Assembly: GCF_018966525.1 (NCBI RefSeq)
Contig: NZ_CP076607.1
Coordinates: 4,402,001 to 4,466,000, forward strand
From: Paenibacillus sophorae
GTDB taxonomy: Bacteria > Bacillota > Bacilli > Paenibacillales > Paenibacillaceae
Reading direction: 5' to 3'
Length of the DNA: 64,000 nucleotides
Below, piece after piece: positions 16,444-25,608 of this stretch. The notes beneath the pieces were generated by a model. That model was not told the origin of the DNA, did not search any database, and was given only the letters and a program-made list of their open reading frames with translations. Position 1 is the stretch's first letter. Each line of letters opens with the position of its first letter. Position numbers and translations under genes: made by a program.

Positions 16444-17784
16444 ATGGGTAGTTTTGGTGTAAATTTAATACCACAAATGACTTCAATGACTGCCCCAGGC
16501 GGTGTGGTTACTGCAAGTACGCAATCAAATACTAATACAGCTTGGAATGCCTTTAATAGAGATACAGCAGATATAGGATGGAACACCGCAAGCGGAACAC
16601 TCATAGGATGGTTAGCATATGAATTTTCAACAGCAACAGTGATAGATGCTTATGTTAACTACGGATATACTGATAATAGATCGCCTAAAAACTGGACTTT
16701 TGAAGGTAGTCAAGATGGTACTACTTGGGTTGTGTTAGATACAAGGACGAACGTTACTTCTTATGCTACACCACAGGAGTTTACTTTTACAAATACAGTT
16801 GCTTATAAAAGATATAGAATCAACGTAACCGCGAACAATGGTAGCACAACTTTTTTAGGAATTAAAGAGTTAACAATGCACAAACAGTATCTAAATAAAA
16901 TCTTACTTTCGTCCGAAAATAATGTAAAGTCAATAAATACTGAAAAAAATATGGTCGTGAATACTGGGTCTAGCGTGGCATTTAACAATAAAGTAGTAAC
17001 TGCAAGAAATCTTGCACAGACAGTTATGTTTAAGGTGAAAGTAGATAATTTACCATCAGGAACAATGGATATAATCAGCCATATAAACTCAGGCAATGTT
17101 AGTAAATTTAAAGCATCTATAAGTACCATTGGAACAGTAGTTATATATTCCGCATACACATCTTCATTAGCTTCAATTAATCTACAAACCAACTCTCCTT
17201 TACTAAATATTTGTGATGGTAAATGGCACGACATAGCGTATACTTGGGACGGTACAACGAATAGCGGTGCAGCTAAATTGTATGTCGATAATATGACTAC
17301 GCCCTATACGACTCAAACTGTTTCGAATATTCAAACTACTGAAACTACGGGATATTTAACCGTTGGTAATGGGACTTTTGGCAGTTTTAATATAAAAGAT
17401 TTTGCTTCGATCACCAGAGTTGCTACTACACAAGAATTATCGGATTTTAAGGCAGGAAGCTTATCGCTATCTACAGCGAACATGAATGCTTATTTTAAAT
17501 TTCAAGATAGCAAAAATGGTACAGTAGACAATTTGGTTACTGGAACAACGATAAGTGGCGTTGCCAATAATGTTGATTTTGTTTTCCCAAAGATAATAGA
17601 CTTAAAATCATCTAGCGAACACAACTTTCTAAGTTATGGTTTAGACAACTCTCTTTTGGTTCCAGATGAAATCGAAGGAATTACCGATATCAATGATGCA
17701 TCAGTTAATTTAGGTACAGGAAAAACATTTTCGCACACAATTGATTTATCGAAGAGGAAAATAAATAAGATATTATTTCAGTAA
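16444..17784 (+). CDS. Discoidin plus LamG-like phage adhesin 3
   Basis: 446 residues. The discoidin domain occupies ~1-145 (VNLIPQMTSMTAPGGVVTAS, PKNWTFEGSQDGTTWVVLDT, YKRYRINVTANNGSTTFLGI). A concanavalin/LamG-like domain follows at ~175-345 (NICDGKWHDIAYTWDGTTNS, AAKLYVDNM). The C-terminal tail GTGKTFSHTIDLSKRKINKI resembles that of adhesin 2. TAGGAGAGTGAGAGA precedes the ATG. Sugar binding is known for both domain types; the target is unknown. Confidence 0.7.
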   Translation: MGSFGVNLIPQMTSMTAPGGVVTASTQSNTNTAWNAFNRDTADIGWNTASGTLIGWLAYEFSTATVIDAYVNYGYTDNRSPKNWTFEGSQDGTTWVVLDTRTNVTSYATPQEFTFTNTVAYKRYRINVTANNGSTTFLGIKELTMHKQYLNKILLSSENNVKSINTEKNMVVNTGSSVAFNNKVVTARNLAQTVMFKVKVDNLPSGTMDIISHINSGNVSKFKASISTIGTVVIYSAYTSSLASINLQTNSPLLNICDGKWHDIAYTWDGTTNSGAAKLYVDNMTTPYTTQTVSNIQTTETTGYLTVGNGTFGSFNIKDFASITRVATTQELSDFKAGSLSLSTANMNAYFKFQDSKNGTVDNLVTGTTISGVANNVDFVFPKIIDLKSSSEHNFLSYGLDNSLLVPDEIEGITDINDASVNLGTGKTFSHTIDLSKRKINKILFQ

Positions 17785-17815
17785 GAAGTGGGGTTAAATG
17801 CTCTACTTCTTTTTG
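17783..17815 (+). terminator. Terminator-like hairpin after adhesin 3
   Basis: AAGAAGTGGGG and CTCTACTTCTT form an 11-bp stem with two wobbles, followed by TTTTG. It is similar in sequence to the 16328 hairpin, suggesting the intergenic unit was duplicated with the gene. Confidence 0.65.
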
Positions 17816-17870
17816 TTTTGTTTAAATGAAATGTTTTATTTAGTAATGAATTAGATGGGAAGGCGAGAAA

Positions 17871-19082
17871 ATGCCAACATATAGTGCAAATATAGTTCCG
17901 CAAATGACAGCTAGTAACGCACCAACACCATACGTGATATCTGCATCATCACAAATAGATGCAACCAGCTATCCAGCATGGAAAGCATTTAATAGGAGTG
18001 TTACAGGTAATTTTCAATCATGGTTAACTCCTGCTGGTACGTTGACAGGATGGTTGAGAATTGATTTAGGCGTTGCTAGAATTGTTGGGAAATACTCCCT
18101 TCAATTGAGCAACGAAAGTGGATTGGATATATGTATGCCTAAAAACTGGACTTTTGAAGGAAGTAATGACACTTCAAACTGGACTGTTTTAGATACAAGA
18201 AGTAATGAACCTTCATGGACTGCCAACGCAAGGAGAGAATACACATTTAGCAATAATACTGCTTACCGATATTATAGAATCAATGTAACCGCAAATCAAG
18301 GAAGTATCAATTATCTTGCAATATCCGAAATGGAATTGATGGAAGTTTCAATTTTAAATAAATTCTTGATTTCATCAGGTAACGAGTATTATGCTGCTCG
18401 TCCAAAGACAAAGGGAGCAGAAAAAATAATACCAGTTATGACCACATACACTTCAAATGGAGTAACTGTTACTGGCGATACTGATGGTTCATCCTTTCAG
18501 GCTTGGAAGTTATTCGATGGGGTAACTTCGAGCTTATGGTTGTCGAACAACATTTCTTCTTCAGCGAAGGTTGAGATTGATTTGGGTAGCAACAAACAGA
18601 TTCCTTTCTCTTACACTCTAACAGGAAGTGCTGATACAATTCCTCTATCACCTCAAACGTGGAAAGTTTATGGGAGCAACGGTGATGGTTGGGAAGAATT
18701 AGATTCACAAACAGGAATTAAAAATTGGATATTGGGAGAAACCAAGGAATTCACTCTTAAAACGACAAACTCATATAACAAGTATAGGCTGGAAATAATC
18801 TCCTCTGTGTCTGATGGGGCAAACAGGAAGTCGGCAAATGAGTTTAATCTAATTGCATGTAAAGAAGGATATGATGGAACAGGGTTAATCATCGAACCCG
18901 TGGCAGTAGAAGGCAGTTTCATTAAGAACGGAATGGATAAAAATACTATTGTAAATTTGGATACTGCTTTTAGTAGAAAGTCATTTGTAAATAGAGGGGA
19001 TACGGCCATTGGTTCTGGTAAAGTATTTAAACAGTCTATCGACTCAACTAAAATACCAATTAAGAATGTGACAATTACATAG
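17871..19082 (+). CDS. Phage adhesin 4 with two discoidin domains
   Basis: 403 residues. The first discoidin domain (~1-160) carries IVPQMTASNAPTPYVISASS, YPAWKAFNRS, PKNWTFEGSNDTSNWTVLDT and YRINVTANQGSINYLAISEM. A second, more diverged one (~180-325) reads VMTTYTSNGVTVTGDTDGSS, FQAWKLFDGV, PQTWKVYGSNGDGWEELDSQ and YNKYRLEI. The tail GSGKVFKQSIDSTKIPIKNV matches the other family members. Probably a receptor-binding fibre. Confidence 0.7.
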   Translation: MPTYSANIVPQMTASNAPTPYVISASSQIDATSYPAWKAFNRSVTGNFQSWLTPAGTLTGWLRIDLGVARIVGKYSLQLSNESGLDICMPKNWTFEGSNDTSNWTVLDTRSNEPSWTANARREYTFSNNTAYRYYRINVTANQGSINYLAISEMELMEVSILNKFLISSGNEYYAARPKTKGAEKIIPVMTTYTSNGVTVTGDTDGSSFQAWKLFDGVTSSLWLSNNISSSAKVEIDLGSNKQIPFSYTLTGSADTIPLSPQTWKVYGSNGDGWEELDSQTGIKNWILGETKEFTLKTTNSYNKYRLEIISSVSDGANRKSANEFNLIACKEGYDGTGLIIEPVAVEGSFIKNGMDKNTIVNLDTAFSRKSFVNRGDTAIGSGKVFKQSIDSTKIPIKNVTIT

Positions 19083-19124
19083 AACATAAAATGATTGTTT
19101 TATAAGGAAGGAGAGTGAGATAGT

Positions 19125-21152
19125 ATGCCTTACACAAATGTTATTCCTACCATGACAAGCAATACAGCACCTAGCGGTGTTGCAAGCGTGAGTGCTTCCC
19201 ATGCTTCTTATCCTGCGTGGAAAGCTTTTGATGATGTACTCACTGATGGTTGGGTTCTTGATACCTTTACAGGAACAGCTTGGCTTCAATATCAATTTCC
19301 AACAGCGAAAAAGATTAGCAAATATACATTGATGCCACAAACAGGCGCATTAACCAGATCACCAAAGACTTTCAGTTTTAAAGGAAGTAATGACGGTTCT
19401 TCTTGGGTCACTCTTGACACAAGAACAAATGAGACAGGTTGGGCTACAAGTACAAAAAGAGAATATACATTCAGCAATTCAACCGCCTATACACACTATA
19501 GGCTTGATATAACTGCAAACGATGGTGCAGGAGCATGGGTTTCTGTTGCTGAAATGGAAATGATGGAGTTAATAAACAATAAAACGTTGGTCTTCCATAG
19601 TGGTATGTACAAAAAATACGCTTCAAACGTATGGGAAAATGTTTCTTCTTCTCCGACAGAAGCAGACTATCTTGGTGGAATGGACGATATATCAACTATA
19701 CCTCAATCAGCATGGCAACAATTAACTGGAGCAGTCGAATTATGCTACTACACAGACGACTCAACAAAAACAGAAGCACAATTCAGCATTGAAACTACTC
19801 CCTTCACTCTTGCCGAAGAATGGGAAGATCAAATAATTCAAATAATTGAATATACGGACAATGCTTCTCAAACTGAATCAGCAGTTACGACAGAGACGGA
19901 AGTATTCACTCTTTACGATGAATTTGGTTCTAGCGTTGATGTTTTATATTATACAGATGATGCGACTAAATCATCGGCAAGCGTTGATATTACTGCAAAC
20001 TATACACCGTTAGATGAAATAGATGGAGATTTTGAAGTTGTTGCATGGACAGATAATGAAAGTATTGTTGTTGGTAACGAACCAAGTCTCACGTATGAGG
20101 CATTACCATTCGAGCAGTTGATAGTCCATCCAACTGATATTAACTCATATGGGACAATTAAATCATTGATTGCAAGTAAGATACCTCAGACTGTTGAAGG
20201 AACATTGAGATTTATCGTATCATTTGATTCTGGACTAACGTGGAAGACATATAAATTTGATAAGTGGCGCACAATCTCGATTGCAGATAAAAGCATTATT
20301 AAAAAACAAGGAATTAGTATTGAAGTGCTTAATACCATACCAGAAAGTTACTTAGTAGGAGTTAATAAAGTTGGATATTATTTAGATAATAGCATTCATA
20401 ATAGTGCCGAAAATGTACAATTAGATTATTTAAAAGTAGTATCTAGTGCTCCCACTAATGATGTTAAATTTGATAATTTGGCATTTTATCTGCTAAATAC
20501 AACGGCTACTATACAGGTGTCGCTACGGGGCAATAAAATTGTTGGAACATTGGACGATGTTGATGCTGGCAAGGTTCAATATAGAGTTATTTTAAATAAT
20601 ACTCCCTATTATCCGTCTTCTGGAGATTTTTCTCCTCTCCTCCCCTCCCCTCTCAACATACAACTCAATCTTTCCGAAAGCAACATTGTATTTGGACAGG
20701 AAAATACATTAAGAGTAGAGTTTCAAGATTATTGGGGTCAAACCGATTTCTGGGAAACAACTTTCATTGGAACTTATTCGGGCATCATGTTTAAAGATGA
20801 AAGTGGAAATTATTATTCTAACTCTTTAGGTGAAATCTTAAAACACTTGGATTTTGGAGATTTAATTGCTGGTCAGACAACGCTTGAACAAAAAGTTATC
20901 GCAAAGAATCAATTAGGCGTACAATTACAAAATCTAATTCTTGAAGTTCAAAAAGAAAATTTACCAGAAGGCGTAACGATTGAACTGTCCCGGTCAAACT
21001 TTCCTTTTTCTCCTGAAGACCCCCTACTATTTAATATGTTTTTTAACGAAAACGATGAGTTTGAGTTTTTTGTAAGGATAGTCACACAATTAACAGCAAC
21101 AGCAACACCAAATGGGCAGTTTGAGATTAGAGCAAAAGCAGATCCAGTATAA
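19125..21152 (+). CDS. Phage adhesin 5: discoidin domain plus tandem YTDD repeats
   Basis: 675 residues. A discoidin domain (~1-150; IPTMTSNTAPSGVASVSASH, SPKTFSFKGSNDGSSWVTLD, YTHYRLDITANDGAG) is followed by four ~35-residue repeats. Their cores are CYYTDDSTKTEAQFSIETT, EYTDNASQTESAVTTETEV, YYTDDATKSSASVDITANY and AWTDNESIVVGNEPSL (~200-330). The C-terminal half is beta-rich without a recognised family and ends in a carboxylate-rich strand region. It is the longest of the array and may be the distal fibre. AAGGAAGGAG precedes the ATG. Confidence 0.65.
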   Translation: MPYTNVIPTMTSNTAPSGVASVSASHASYPAWKAFDDVLTDGWVLDTFTGTAWLQYQFPTAKKISKYTLMPQTGALTRSPKTFSFKGSNDGSSWVTLDTRTNETGWATSTKREYTFSNSTAYTHYRLDITANDGAGAWVSVAEMEMMELINNKTLVFHSGMYKKYASNVWENVSSSPTEADYLGGMDDISTIPQSAWQQLTGAVELCYYTDDSTKTEAQFSIETTPFTLAEEWEDQIIQIIEYTDNASQTESAVTTETEVFTLYDEFGSSVDVLYYTDDATKSSASVDITANYTPLDEIDGDFEVVAWTDNESIVVGNEPSLTYEALPFEQLIVHPTDINSYGTIKSLIASKIPQTVEGTLRFIVSFDSGLTWKTYKFDKWRTISIADKSIIKKQGISIEVLNTIPESYLVGVNKVGYYLDNSIHNSAENVQLDYLKVVSSAPTNDVKFDNLAFYLLNTTATIQVSLRGNKIVGTLDDVDAGKVQYRVILNNTPYYPSSGDFSPLLPSPLNIQLNLSESNIVFGQENTLRVEFQDYWGQTDFWETTFIGTYSGIMFKDESGNYYSNSLGEILKHLDFGDLIAGQTTLEQKVIAKNQLGVQLQNLILEVQKENLPEGVTIELSRSNFPFSPEDPLLFNMFFNENDEFEFFVRIVTQLTATATPNGQFEIRAKADPV

Positions 21153-21186
21153 TCGATCTCAATACAATGAGATAGGAAGTGTGTAA

Positions 21187-23007
21187 GTGGATGAGTTAGA
21201 TGAAATAAGTAGTATTATTACGGTAAAAAACAGGCTATCTAATCAAATGCAAGGTAGCTTTACTCTTTATCGTCAAGAGGATAACGATTTAGATAGTAGT
21301 ATTGTAATAAAGCAAAGTAATGGTGATGATTTACGATCCACCATTACTGTTAAAGTAAGTAAAGATAATGATATAAACTCAGTTATCGATGTTGTGTACA
21401 CCAAAAACAGTGATATTGACGGTGAAATTGAAGCTGTTGCCGTACAGTACTTGGAATCATACATAGAAGTTAGACCGCATAATCAAATGTTTGGCAAGTT
21501 TGAGTTGATGAGCGCACCAAAGGTTACAAAAGTCCTCTCTCCCATTGCAGATGCAACAACTAGAAGCAGAGAAGATTTACATACAATAAACTATGGCGAT
21601 ACACGTAGTATGTTGACTGGTCAAAGCATTGATGAGGAATTTGGAGCGTTTGTACAATTTGCAGACTTCACAGAATCGATTCCTGATCTAAAGTTTATTG
21701 AGAGTGCAAAGCTAAGGTTGTACTATACTAATGTTACAAGTGGGGCTAACATTGAGCTACACCAACCAAATACGATTTGGCGTGAAATGGGTGTAACTGA
21801 TGCAAACAAGCCATTTTCAACAGAGCTTCTTAGCGACACTTTTACAATTAACACTATCCAAAGATATGTTGAGTTTGATGTTAAAGACATAGCCAAGAGA
21901 TGGCAAGATGGTACTCTAAATAACTATGGTTTTATTATTTTAACACCTGATGATACTCGATATACATTCTTTACACGCGAATCAGATTACCATCCTCAGC
22001 TAATTGTAGAATACATAACCTCTCAAATATATAGCATTGGTCGAAGCGAGTTAGAATCCAGCATATTTGTATATGGTAAAGGTAGCAGTGATATATCTGC
22101 AAAATTAACCGTAGATAGTGATGTGGGAATAAATAACTTAGAGTCTTATTTATATGTGCATAAACAACAAGACTTTATGTATGGCGATATGATTGCCAAT
22201 ATTCAAATTTCTAAACCAGACTTGTTTTCGACAATGACCATCCAAAGAAGAGAATTTAGTGATTTAGATTCAAGTATCACAGTGGGCGTTCGAAGTATAA
22301 CAGAAGTTAATTCAGCAATTGGTATCAGTAATCCATATATGGACTCATGGTTAACCGTTGATCCAAATATGTCTATGCCAAGTATTATTACAGTTGCCAA
22401 GCCAACCAGTGAATTTTTGGAAGGTAATATAACGGTTAATTGCCCAGATTTTGGCGTCATTCTCTCTGTTTCAGACTATACTAAAGTTCAAAGCAACATT
22501 GATGGAAAACTAACCGTAAGAACTTCTGAAGTAGAGGAAACTATTGATTCGTTTATCACCACGTCTCAACCAGACATGAATGCATACTTGGTAATCAGGG
22601 CAATTGGTGATAGCGGTGTAGATAGTCAAATCGAAGTTCCTTACTATGATAATATTGATTCTAAGATTGGCTATTCAAGACCTCAAATTGATGCAACCTT
22701 AACTGTTAAATATACTACGGAAGCCGAAGGTTATATTTATGTAAAAGACAAAGAATATTTAGATTCTATAATCGATGTTAAGAACATTAGTGAGATGTCT
22801 GGTATCTTGATGGTTAAAGCCGTTAATCAGATTGATGGCGAATTGACCGTTAATAACCCTGAATTATTTGGGCATTTATCTCCAAGAGTTTCAGGAGATA
22901 ATGAATTAACAGCAGAGATTCTAATTAAGAAACGTAATGTTGGTGACTTAAACAGTTACATTAGCGTTAGAGGACAAGGAAACAGAAATTTTGTAATTAT
23001 ATTTTAA
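21187..23007 (+). CDS. DNRLRE-domain repeat protein of the tail
   Basis: 606 residues from GTG 21187, after AGGAAG. A DNRLRE-type domain (~115-280; PIADATTRSREDLHTINYGD, KLRLYYTNVTSGANIELHQP, VKDIAKRWQDGTLNNYGFII) is flanked on both sides by many short repeats. Their consensus is (D/E)(L/I)(D/N)SxIxV, e.g. NDLDSSIVIKQ, NDINSVIDVV, SDLDSSITVGV and EYLDSIIDVK. Such repeats build long beta-solenoid shafts. DNRLRE domains occur in surface and fibre proteins. It is probably a fibre shaft or tail-tip accessory. Confidence 0.65.
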   Translation: MDELDEISSIITVKNRLSNQMQGSFTLYRQEDNDLDSSIVIKQSNGDDLRSTITVKVSKDNDINSVIDVVYTKNSDIDGEIEAVAVQYLESYIEVRPHNQMFGKFELMSAPKVTKVLSPIADATTRSREDLHTINYGDTRSMLTGQSIDEEFGAFVQFADFTESIPDLKFIESAKLRLYYTNVTSGANIELHQPNTIWREMGVTDANKPFSTELLSDTFTINTIQRYVEFDVKDIAKRWQDGTLNNYGFIILTPDDTRYTFFTRESDYHPQLIVEYITSQIYSIGRSELESSIFVYGKGSSDISAKLTVDSDVGINNLESYLYVHKQQDFMYGDMIANIQISKPDLFSTMTIQRREFSDLDSSITVGVRSITEVNSAIGISNPYMDSWLTVDPNMSMPSIITVAKPTSEFLEGNITVNCPDFGVILSVSDYTKVQSNIDGKLTVRTSEVEETIDSFITTSQPDMNAYLVIRAIGDSGVDSQIEVPYYDNIDSKIGYSRPQIDATLTVKYTTEAEGYIYVKDKEYLDSIIDVKNISEMSGILMVKAVNQIDGELTVNNPELFGHLSPRVSGDNELTAEILIKKRNVGDLNSYISVRGQGNRNFVIIF

Positions 23008-23023
23008 TATCAAACTTATCATG

Positions 23024-23053
23024 AAAGAGGGGTTTTATTGACTCCTCTTTTTT
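23024..23053 (+). terminator. Rho-independent terminator at the end of the fibre genes
   Basis: AAAGAGG (23024-23030) pairs with CCTCTTT (23044-23050), followed by a T-run. It separates the fibre genes from the lysis genes. Confidence 0.75.
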
Positions 23054-23075
23054 ATTTTGACTTGGGGGAAATAAA

Positions 23076-23633
23076 TTGTATTGGAGACAAGTAGCAGTAG
23101 ATACATATCAACATTTAAGATATTACTTTACGGATGTGGGATCAACTATTTGGGGATCAATTGTTGGTCTCTTTTTATTTATGATTGGAGAACCGAACTT
23201 AGCGTTTTATGCAATATTTACCCTATTTATTTTAGATATTGTTACTAGGGTGTTTGCTAATGCGCGTAAATATGGAGGATATATTAATGCCACAAAAACG
23301 GGGAAAATTCGTTCTAGACTGGCTGTGCAAGGCATGGTCTCAAAACTTTTTACTTATTTTGTGGTGTTAAGTATCGCAAGAATGATTACATATGTTATTC
23401 CAATTTCACTATTAAGCGAAGGATTGTCGTCAATGATCCTATCTGTGCTTTTAGTGGTTGAGATACAATCACTATTTGAAAATTTGCTTGATGCGAAACC
23501 AGATAAAAACACTAGGATGTTACTCAATATACTCTTGTTGAAATTCAGGAAAGAAATAAATAAAGTTTCCGATGTTACAGATGAAGAAATTGCATCAATG
23601 GATAGAAATAATGACCAAACTAAAACAATTTAA
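23076..23633 (+). CDS. Phage holin, phi29/Cph1 (toxin secretion) family
   Basis: 185 residues from TTG 23076, five bases after GGGGGAA. Three or four hydrophobic segments (TIWGSIVGLFLFMIG, AFYAIFTLFILDIVTRVFA, KLFTYFVVLSIARMITYVI, MILSVLLVVEIQSLFEN) and the family pattern F.LDI.TR..A and EI.S..EN are visible. It would permeabilise the membrane and release the endolysin encoded next. The basic GYINATKTGKIRSRLAVQG loop between segments is typical of this family. Confidence 0.8.
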   Translation: MYWRQVAVDTYQHLRYYFTDVGSTIWGSIVGLFLFMIGEPNLAFYAIFTLFILDIVTRVFANARKYGGYINATKTGKIRSRLAVQGMVSKLFTYFVVLSIARMITYVIPISLLSEGLSSMILSVLLVVEIQSLFENLLDAKPDKNTRMLLNILLLKFRKEINKVSDVTDEEIASMDRNNDQTKTI

Positions 23634-23729
23634 AAGACGATAAAATTTATCAGCCCTACCACCTAGAGCATTAATAAATAATATCGTCTCTACTAAAATT
23701 ATATCACAAGATTTGAAAGGAGCAACCAC

Positions 23730-24437
23730 ATGTTAACACTTGAACAAGTTATTTCAAAAAATGAATCCATGTTCAAAAATCTGAATCCAGCAATTGAATT
23801 TGCTGCCCGTAAACTTATCGAAAAGTCCTTTAACCGAGGAGTGCTTATTAAAATTGTCCAAGGTTATAGAACAAAACAAGAACAAGATGATTTGTACGCA
23901 CAAGGAAGAACTAAACAGGGAACAATTGTAACCAAAGTTAAGGGTGGTATGAGTTACCACAACTACGGAATTGCTATTGATTTTGCAATTCTGATTAATG
24001 ATGGTAAAGATGTTTCGTGGAATTGTGAAGCCGATTTTGATAATGATAAGATGGCTGACTGGATGGAAGTCGTAGAAGAGGCTAAGAAGTTAGGATTTCT
24101 TTGGGGTGGTGATTGGAGAAACTTTAAAGATCGTCCTCATTTTGAAATGCCATTTGGATTAGATGAGAAAGATTATTTTAATGGTAAGAGACCATCCGAT
24201 AAGCAAATTCAAGCACAAATTGAATACATAAAGAGTTTGGATATTGGCGAGGTAAAGAAAGATGAGAAAAAGGATAATGATGAAGTGCAAACTGTAAAAA
24301 TTATTCGTACCAAAGATAACACTGTACTTGAAGGATTCTTAAAAGATGGCAAGGGTTATTTTCCTGTTGACCTTTTAATCGAAAATGGAATTAAAGTATC
24401 TTGGGATAATGCAAACAAGAAATATTATATTAGCTAA
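23730..24437 (+). CDS. Endolysin: M15 peptidase with C-terminal stalk-type domain
   Basis: 235 residues, AAAGGAG before the ATG. The N-terminal ~155 residues are an M15 (CwlK/VanY-like) peptidase: VQGYRTKQEQDDLYAQGRTK, the zinc-binding SYHNYGIAIDFAI (SxHxxGxAxD) and the second His in RPHFEMP. It should cut the peptidoglycan stem peptide (L-Ala-D-Glu or D-Ala-D-Ala bonds; not decidable here). A Lys/Asp-rich linker (~175-190) leads to a C-terminal copper-amine-oxidase-like wall-binding domain (GFLKDGKGYFPVDLLIENG). It lies between two holin-type genes. Confidence 0.85.
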   Translation: MLTLEQVISKNESMFKNLNPAIEFAARKLIEKSFNRGVLIKIVQGYRTKQEQDDLYAQGRTKQGTIVTKVKGGMSYHNYGIAIDFAILINDGKDVSWNCEADFDNDKMADWMEVVEEAKKLGFLWGGDWRNFKDRPHFEMPFGLDEKDYFNGKRPSDKQIQAQIEYIKSLDIGEVKKDEKKDNDEVQTVKIIRTKDNTVLEGFLKDGKGYFPVDLLIENGIKVSWDNANKKYYIS

Positions 24438-24486
24438 CCCACTCAAAAGTAAATATATTTAATAATACATAGGAGGATTTATAAAA

Positions 24487-24921
24487 ATGGAAAATTTCTA
24501 TATCGCTATCGGGCTTGCCCTTCTCGTGTTTGTAGTTGGTTTTATTGCTCTTCCCTTCGCTAAGTCTAAAGGATGGATTAACAAAAATATTGCAATTGAT
24601 ATTGCTGAAAAGGTTGATACTGGTATCGATATTGTTAATGCAGTTGTCAAAGCAATTGAAGTCGAAAGTGTAAATGTCAAAGCTGTAAACTCTGTGCTAG
24701 ACATTGCTGATATTGCAACAGACTATGTTGTGGATTTGATTGATACGGATAATAAAGAAGATAAAGTTAATTTGTCTCTCGATGTGGTTGATAAGGTATT
24801 TAAAGAAATTGGCCTCTCCCCTACTGAATCACAGAAAAACCTGATCGATATTGTTATCCGTCAAGGCGTAGATTTCTTAGAAGAAAAGAAAAAGACGGTT
24901 GCCGCTACTCCAACAATGTAA
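24487..24921 (+). CDS. LLH-type phage holin / BhlB-like membrane protein
   Basis: 144 residues with AGGAGG ahead of the ATG. A single N-terminal membrane segment (YIAIGLALLVFVVGFIALPF) is followed by a long amphipathic helical cytoplasmic part (VDTGIDIVNAVVKAIEVESV ... NLIDIVIRQGVDFLEEKKK), as in the LLH holin family. It may be a second holin or a partner of the 23076 holin. Confidence 0.65.
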   Translation: MENFYIAIGLALLVFVVGFIALPFAKSKGWINKNIAIDIAEKVDTGIDIVNAVVKAIEVESVNVKAVNSVLDIADIATDYVVDLIDTDNKEDKVNLSLDVVDKVFKEIGLSPTESQKNLIDIVIRQGVDFLEEKKKTVAATPTM

Positions 24922-24933
24922 AGGGTGATCAGT

Positions 24934-25065
24934 ATGAGTATTGTAAACGTAATGAAATTTATTGAGGACAATAAAGAGGAATACTATAAGAAAATGCTTG
25001 CTGAAGAACACGAACAGTATTTAAGAGCATTAGAAGTACATAAGAAATTTAAAAATAAAGATTAG
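24934..25065 (+). CDS. 43-residue charged small protein after the lysis genes
   Basis: The ATG is at 24934, after AAGGGTGATCAGT. The protein reads MSIVNVMKFIEDNKEEYYKK ... EHEQYLRALEVHKKFKNKD and is almost entirely helical and highly charged. Small XkdX/YonK-like helical proteins are common after phage tail and lysis genes, but no family is certain. The good ribosome binding site and tight spacing (12 bases) support it as real. Confidence 0.55.
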   Translation: MSIVNVMKFIEDNKEEYYKKMLAEEHEQYLRALEVHKKFKNKD

Positions 25066-25358
25066 TAGAACCCAATGAAATTGTACTTTTATGAGGTTTT
25101 TTGAGTGAAAAAAGCTAGTGCTTACAAGGGTTTTTAGACTTGGAAAATTGCAAAAATGAGATTTTAAGTAAGAGGCGCTGAAATATGCGTCTCTTTTTGT
25201 TTTTGTGGGAATTAGGGGTGCTAAACCAACTCGGTCAAGTTTCCATCATCGCTAGCGCGCTGCTGTCAAAATGTCCGACCTGCGCACCACCCCTCTTGCC
25301 TACGGCAATTCACCCCTCACGCTCGAATACAGAAATTAAATTGATTAGGAGAGTTTAA
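25066..25358. other. Non-coding stretch with late-operon terminator
   Basis: About 290 bases with no convincing gene. A terminator, AGAGGCGC/GCGTCTCT plus TTTTTG, lies at 25171-25201. A sub-segment at 25235-25330 is clearly richer in G+C than the phage around it (GCTAGCGCGCTGCTG), with GGGGTG/CACCCC able to pair over a long range. It is a candidate RNA or replication-related region with no specific assignment. Confidence 0.45.
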
Positions 25359-25577
25359 ATGAACAAATTGTATTACACGCAAAGTACTAATTTGGCTGCT
25401 TACTTAGTGATGAATGGTTTTCAAATCGTAACTGTTTACAAGGAAAACGGAAAAGTGACTATGTATTTCGATAAAACCGATGCCCTGCATGACTGTGTAA
25501 GAAAGTACAACACAGAAATCGAACTGAAACAATTTATTTCTGCTTTTAAAAAAGTCAAAGAAACAATCAGATTTTAA
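25359..25577 (+). CDS. DUF5659-like small protein
   Basis: 72 residues after TTAGGAGAG. The pattern YYTQSTNLAAYLVMNGFQIV, TMYFDKTDAL and FISAFKKVKETIRF matches small phage and plasmid proteins annotated DUF5659. These are a single alpha/beta unit of unknown function. It is in line with the winged-helix gene that follows. Confidence 0.6.
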   Translation: MNKLYYTQSTNLAAYLVMNGFQIVTVYKENGKVTMYFDKTDALHDCVRKYNTEIELKQFISAFKKVKETIRF

Positions 25578-25608
25578 TAAATTATATTATACGTTTAGGA
25601 GTTGCAAC

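Noticed and set aside
13497..21152. Search for a diversity-generating retroelement acting on the adhesin array
   Set aside because: The only reverse transcriptase in the window is a group II intron maturase 20 kb away in host DNA, and no template/variable repeat pair was seen.
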